Part shown: positions 6,831-9,713 of the stretch, piece after piece
How positions within the stretch are numbered: the stretch's first letter is position 1
Layout of the letters: each line of letters starts with the position of its first letter
NCBI GenBank assembly: GCA_034409055.1
Contig: DAOUMU010000494.1
Span: 1 to 9,713 of the forward strand
Length of the DNA stretch: 9,713 nucleotides
Direction: 5' to 3'
From: DAOUMU01 sp034409055
GTDB lineage: Bacteria; Chloroflexota; Anaerolineae; 4572-78; J111
The notes under the pieces: model-generated
Database searches by the model: none
What the model was told of the DNA's origin: nothing
What the model saw: the letters and a program-made list of their open reading frames with translations, nothing else
Position numbers and translations under genes: made by a program

Positions 6831-8750
6831 TTATAGGTTTCTCTGCGGGTGTTTGCCTGTAATGCCCCACTCTAGGTTATCCAGCGCCTCAGCGTCATCA
6901 ACCTTATGGGTGAAGCGCACCCAGTTTAACTCTTTGAGAAAGAGTAACTTTTCCGGGATATTGTTAACTCCCGGCAGCAAGACAGGGATCACCGGCAGAT
7001 CAGCCTCCACACACTGGCTAATGAATGACCGCAATTCTAAGGCCTGCCACTTTCCTAAACCACTTGGGCCAATAAAAATGGCAGCAGATTTGACCTGTGT
7101 AATCGCCTGTTGGATGATGTCCTGAAACCACCGTCCTGGTGGAATTTGCTCTTTATCAAGCCACGGTCTCAGGCCACGCCGCTTTAGTTCCCCAGCAATG
7201 GTTTCTACTTGGGGTTTATCCTGGCTGTTATGGGCCAGGAAAACATCGAACTCGGTAACATCTGTCTCAGTGGCAGATAAAGCATGCAGATTTCCCTGCT
7301 GGTCAGCGGCAATAACTGCTGTACCAGTCCATACCGGGCCAAGTTTAATCCGGTTCGGCATTTCATAATGCCAAAGCTCCTGCCCCGTATCAATAACGAG
7401 GGCATGCAGATAGTGATTACGTCCCGTCACGTAGAGGGTCTTGTTGACGACGAGGGGTTGGCCTTCAATCGACCGGTGTTGTCCTGAAGGGCCAGGCGGC
7501 ATTGGAAATTTCCATACTTCCTGCCCCGAGATCACATCCAAAGCACAAACATAGCTAGGAGAGGCGCTCTTCTGGTCAGGAGAGAGACCAAAGAAAAGTC
7601 GCAGGCCATTTGTGGTCAGGGGTGACAATTGCTCTCCCTCTGGACGCTCATATAGCGTGGCGACAATTTGCCCCGTTTCAGGATCCAGGGCCAATATTAT
7701 ACCATCACATAAGGCCAGGCAGAGATAGGAGGTGGCGAAAGCGAAGGAAACACAATCCTGATGCAAATTATAGGAGGTGGGCAAGGGAATAACGCGTTGT
7801 ACCTGACCACGTTCAAGGTCTAAGGCAACTAGTTCAGGTCCCCCTTGGATGAGGTAGGCTGTTTTATTGTCAATAATCGGGCTTGAGAGTTGGCTGCTCG
7901 GGGCCTTATAGATCCATTGCACCGATACATTTGCTGGCTGGGCTGTACTTATTCTGGTAAGTTTCAAGGCCAACAAACGGGCTTTATCGGGCGAATGAGG
8001 TGGGAGCAGGGTTAAGAGAAGGCTACCGGAGGGGGTCACTGCTCCCCCCGTGAGAGCATAATCTGTCAGCGAAAAATTCCCAATAGCAGTTAGGGGGGGC
8101 AGCAGAGGCGCGCCATTAGTGGGGGAAAGAAAATGCAACGTCTTGTTGGTAACCAGGCAGACATAATCAGGGCTAGCAAAGAGATGTTGTGGTTTAAGAG
8201 GGATTTGGGTTTGCCAGAGCACTTGATATTCCTGTTCAGCGCTCTTCTCTGGGACCCCATGAGACTTTACTACATAAGCAGGAAGTTGATCTTCAGAGAC
8301 AGATGACTGAATGATGGCTGCGATCTCTTCGGCAATGACAGTCAAGTCTTCGTCAACATGGCTACCACCGTCACCCCAGACTGGTTTACCGTTTTTAGGT
8401 CTGACGCTCATTTTCGCCAACCAGTCAACTTCTCTCCAGGCGCAGGCTTTGGCAATCACTGGAAAAATAATCAAGCCCTCGCTTTGACGGCGTTTGAGCA
8501 AAGCCGGCACTTCTTGCTGTAGAATAAAGTCTGAGGTGAGAAAATTAGCCGTGACGAGCAAGATAGCTATCCTAGCCCGACCTATCGCCTGGTTAATTTC
8601 TTGCTCCCAATTACGACCCGCACCAATGCGGTCATCACTCCACAGGTCAATTAGACCGGCCTGTTGTAAAACATCCAGGTGGGATAACAAGGTTTCTTTT
8701 TCTTTTTCATCTTTGTGGCTATAGCTGATAAATACGGAAGGTAGCGTCAT
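6831..8750 (-). CDS. TIR / PQQ-type beta-propeller / TIR protein
   Basis: The 639-residue soluble product has three parts. TIR domain 1 spans about 4-147: FISYSHKD (7-14), LWSDDRIGAGRNWEQEI (36-52), and E80 after FLTSDFILQQ at the place of the usual NADase glutamate. Residues about 175-495 form a beta-propeller with PQQ/WD-like repeats: ALDPETGQIV (354-363), ALDVISGQEVWKF (403-415), ALVIDTGQELWHY (450-462), GNLHALSA. TIR domain 2 spans about 500-630: DVFLAHNSQD (502-511), PWLDKEQIPPGRW, and W568...E572 in GKWQALELRSF; it closes with WGITGKHP. Bacterial TIR domains cleave NAD+ or make signal nucleotides in anti-phage systems (Thoeris, TIR-STING, TIR-Argonaute); both copies keep the glutamate. 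A propeller between two TIR domains suggests ligand- or partner-gated pairing of the TIRs (inference). No signal peptide or membrane helix. The Shine-Dalgarno (CGGAA) is weak. It is first in the minus-strand cluster. Confidence 0.9.
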   Translation of the reverse strand: MTLPSVFISYSHKDEKEKETLLSHLDVLQQAGLIDLWSDDRIGAGRNWEQEINQAIGRARIAILLVTANFLTSDFILQQEVPALLKRRQSEGLIIFPVIAKACAWREVDWLAKMSVRPKNGKPVWGDGGSHVDEDLTVIAEEIAAIIQSSVSEDQLPAYVVKSHGVPEKSAEQEYQVLWQTQIPLKPQHLFASPDYVCLVTNKTLHFLSPTNGAPLLPPLTAIGNFSLTDYALTGGAVTPSGSLLLTLLPPHSPDKARLLALKLTRISTAQPANVSVQWIYKAPSSQLSSPIIDNKTAYLIQGGPELVALDLERGQVQRVIPLPTSYNLHQDCVSFAFATSYLCLALCDGIILALDPETGQIVATLYERPEGEQLSPLTTNGLRLFFGLSPDQKSASPSYVCALDVISGQEVWKFPMPPGPSGQHRSIEGQPLVVNKTLYVTGRNHYLHALVIDTGQELWHYEMPNRIKLGPVWTGTAVIAADQQGNLHALSATETDVTEFDVFLAHNSQDKPQVETIAGELKRRGLRPWLDKEQIPPGRWFQDIIQQAITQVKSAAIFIGPSGLGKWQALELRSFISQCVEADLPVIPVLLPGVNNIPEKLLFLKELNWVRFTHKVDDAEALDNLEWGITGKHPQRNL

Positions 8751-8845
8751 CGGTTATTCCGTCCAGAGGAGCAACTTTGCCTCTAAGAATGGATTTATTT
8801 ACGTAGCAGAGGTTTGGTACCCTGCCATAAAATCGTGATAGTGGC

Positions 8846-8917
8846 ACAATCGGATAGCATTATTTTAACATAGGTTAAAGAATTACGCCAAGCATATTTG
8901 GTTTTTAACAATCGGAT
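8846..8917. promoter_or_regulatory. Direct 10-bp repeats flanking the candidate promoter
   Basis: ACAATCGGAT occurs at 8846-8855 and again at 8908-8917, 62 bp apart (about six helical turns), one on each side of the candidate -35 and -10 boxes. The placement suggests paired operator sites, but no regulator is known. Confidence 0.3.
8862..8891 (-). promoter_or_regulatory. Candidate sigma70-type promoter for the TIR-kinase operon
   Basis: On the minus strand, TTGGCG (8891-8886; 4 of 6 to TTGACA) is 18 bases from TAAAAT (8867-8862; 5 of 6 to TATAAT). Transcription would begin near 8855 and leave a leader of about 105 bases before the ATG at 8750. The local DNA is AT-rich, so a chance match is possible. 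Confidence 0.35.
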
Positions 8918-9170
8918 TTTTGCCGTTAGCAAAGAAGATCAACAACGACCTGAAATCATCAAAGTGGCAATTGTCGCGTGATCCACTGTTTTAAGAGCGA
9001 TGTACCAATCCCCCCTATTATACCAGAAAAACCGCCTTTAAATATTTCAATTTAAATTTCAAAAAAAATTCATTTTGAATATTTTGCCAACGGACACAGC
9101 CTTATTGGCGAATGAACCTTGTCCACCCCCAGATTTCAAAGTGGAGCAGGTCGCAGGCCGCCTGATGCTG

Positions 9171-9236
9171 TCTCAAATATACCTGCTAACCTCTGACATC
9201 TCTCAGTAAAATGAATAGGGTGTGTTTCATTTGAGA
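9171..9236. repeat. 8-bp inverted repeat next to the heptamer hairpin
   Basis: TCTCAAAT (9171-9178) and ATTTGAGA (9229-9236) are perfect inverted copies 50 bases apart. The right copy ends one base before the heptamer hairpin begins (9238). It may be a separate small palindromic unit. Confidence 0.45.
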
Positions 9237-9263
9237 TCGTGTTGCGTGTTACGTATTGCGTGT

Positions 9264-9430
9264 TTTTTTGACACGTAACTGTAGTGGGCAACAACATTCT
9301 GAACAGTTTTCGCTCGGGCTGGATTACCAAATCCAGGCCATAATGAGGCACAGTTGCCCGATTTGGCAATCCGGCAAGAGCGGTTCGGTGTTCAACATCA
9401 TCTTGACTACTACATTTTTTGACACGTAAC
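9264..9430. repeat. 16-bp direct repeats flanking the palindromic insertion
   Basis: TTTTTTGACACGTAAC is present exactly at 9264-9279 and 9415-9430; the match stops at both ends of each copy. The pair brackets a 135-bp segment and has the form of a target-site duplication, although 16 bp is long for one. Recombination between repeats is the alternative origin. Confidence 0.75.
9280..9414. mobile_element. 135-bp palindromic MITE-like element (copy 2 of the cloverleaf family)
   Basis: The ends are inverted repeats: TGTAGT...CAA...TGAACA inward from 9280 and its complement ending ACTACA at 9414, matching at 19 of the first 26 positions. The core runs from CGCTC (9311-9315) to GAGCG (9378-9382) and holds two hairpins: GGGCTGGATT/AATCCAGGCC (9316-9339, one mismatch) and TTGCCCGATT/AATCCGGCAA (9354-9377, one mismatch). 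The two core halves (9311-9333, 9360-9382) are also imperfect inverted copies, so a cruciform or bicorn is possible. No coding capacity, so any transposase must act in trans. 9311-9339 matches 17-45 at 24 of 29 bases. A REP/BIME-type origin mobilised by a Y1-type (RAYT) enzyme is an alternative. Confidence 0.65.
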
Positions 9431-9543
9431 ACGCAACACGCAACACGTATGGGGATACACTACCAGGTTTTTAGTTGCACGTTCGCTGTATATGAATATA
9501 CTAAGGGAGTTCCGAAATTTAAATCATCCCAAAACTTTCGGTG

Positions 9544-9571
9544 ACGTGAAGCGTAAAACGTGAAACGTGAG
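9544..9571. repeat. Four tandem heptamers (RCGTRAA)
   Basis: ACGTGAA, GCGTAAA, ACGTGAA and ACGTGAG follow each other without gaps. They share the RCGTR core with the RCGTRTT heptamers of the hairpin at 9238-9447, so they are a related but distinct array. Confidence 0.75.
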
Positions 9572-9578
9572 GGTTTAT

Positions 9579-9592
9579 GGCGTAAAAACGCC
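9579..9592. repeat. Short GGCGT hairpin
   Basis: GGCGT (9579-9583) and ACGCC (9588-9592) form a 5-bp stem with loop AAAA. It lies 23 bases after the stop of the partial gene at the right edge but has no T-tract in that direction, so a terminator role is doubtful. Confidence 0.4.
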
Positions 9593-9614
9593 TACCAGAA
9601 AAAGTAACACCAAG

Positions 9615-9713
9615 CTACTCCAGGAGGGCAATGGCCTGAGCTAGAGCTTCGAGGCGAGCGAGGTAGTTACAGGGTTGACGACGGAAGCTACGGTGAGCGG
9701 TTCGAGCTTGTAG
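9615..9713 (-). CDS. C-terminal end of an unidentified protein (partial, cut by window edge)
   Basis: Reading leftwards from the edge, 32 codons are open and end in TAG (9617-9615). The peptide (LQARTAHRSFRRQPC followed by NYLARLEALAQAIALLE) has protein-like composition: a basic stretch, then an amphipathic Leu/Ala helix, with G/C-rich codons unlike the AT-rich DNA beside it. It points the same way as the TIR operon but is about 865 bp upstream. A transposase C-terminus would fit the mobile-element setting, but I cannot recognise the family. Confidence 0.45.
   Translation of the reverse strand, partial: LQARTAHRSFRRQPCNYLARLEALAQAIALLE

Larger units (their letters stand above)
9238..9447. 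repeat. Heptamer-built inverted repeat split by an insertion
   Basis: The 26-base arm 9238-9263 is made of RCGTRTT-type heptamers. The arm 9422-9447 is its reverse complement at 23 of 26 positions, the three mismatches all being A/G transitions. Without the inserted 135 bp and one 16-bp duplicate, the two arms would be separated only by TTTTTTG and form one long hairpin. Heptamer arrays of this kind are often mobile or slippage-prone intergenic repeats. Confidence 0.8.
8751..9614. other. Long gene-free region with promoter and nested repeats
   Basis: I see no convincing gene here. 8751-8920 holds the candidate promoter region. About 9034-9086 is a very AT-rich stretch with A and T runs and imperfect palindromes (around AAATATTTCAA and TTGAATATT). 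9171-9592 is a chain of inverted repeats, heptamer tracts and hairpins. A 98-codon minus-strand open frame (9432-9136) starts with GTG inside the heptamer repeat and runs through the hairpins without a ribosome binding site, so it is not called. Confidence 0.7.

Noticed and set aside
6682..6870. Minus-strand 62-codon frame across the TIR-kinase gap
   Set aside because: It overlaps both neighbours in another frame and lacks protein-like composition; the frame ending in TAATG is more convincing.
9136..9432. Minus-strand 98-codon frame
   Set aside because: GTG start within the heptamer repeat, no ribosome binding site, and it runs through hairpins and the insertion border.
9238..9571. CRISPR array
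   Set aside because: Units are 7 bp without spacers, and the arms are inverted copies.

Overview
The window looks like an accessory region of a Chloroflexota (Anaerolineae/Caldilineae-like, probably filamentous) genome. This assignment is inference. It rests on the protein styles: secreted DUF11-repeat protein with a YIPIIYK-type motif, an Ala/Thr/Glu-repeat stalk joined to an SH3b domain, a Ser/Thr kinase with a TPR-like region, and TIR plus PQQ-type propeller. It also rests on intergenic DNA full of palindromic and heptamer repeats. No rRNA, tRNA or CRISPR array was seen.

Layout. 1-129 is a cloverleaf-shaped palindromic element that reaches the window edge. 194-2566 (+) encodes a 790-aa exported protein with two DUF11 repeats and a C-terminal concanavalin-like domain. 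It converges on a minus-strand cluster read from 8750 down to 2671. That cluster holds a 639-aa TIR / beta-propeller / TIR protein, a short coding remnant (6698-6820), a 921-aa Ser/Thr kinase with TPR-like and coiled-coil segments and two C-terminal membrane helices, and a 421-aa membrane- or lipid-anchored protein with an Ala/Thr/Glu stalk, an SH3b domain and a Gly/Asp tail. The kinase start overlaps the remnant's stop (TAATG), and the last gene's start overlaps the kinase stop (ATGA), so the downstream genes look translationally coupled.

8751-9614 carries no convincing gene. It holds a candidate promoter for the TIR operon and a nested repeat structure: a heptamer-built hairpin apparently split by a 135-bp palindromic element flanked by 16-bp direct repeats. 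The core of that element matches the element at the start of the window. At the right edge (9615-9713, minus) is the C-terminal end of an unidentified protein.

Working idea (inference): the three minus-strand proteins form one signalling or conflict module. The propeller would sense or scaffold, the TIR domains would be the candidate NADase/signal-producing effectors, and the membrane kinase with its SH3b partner would link envelope or peptidoglycan state to that response. The second theme is a small family of structured, probably non-autonomous, palindromic elements.
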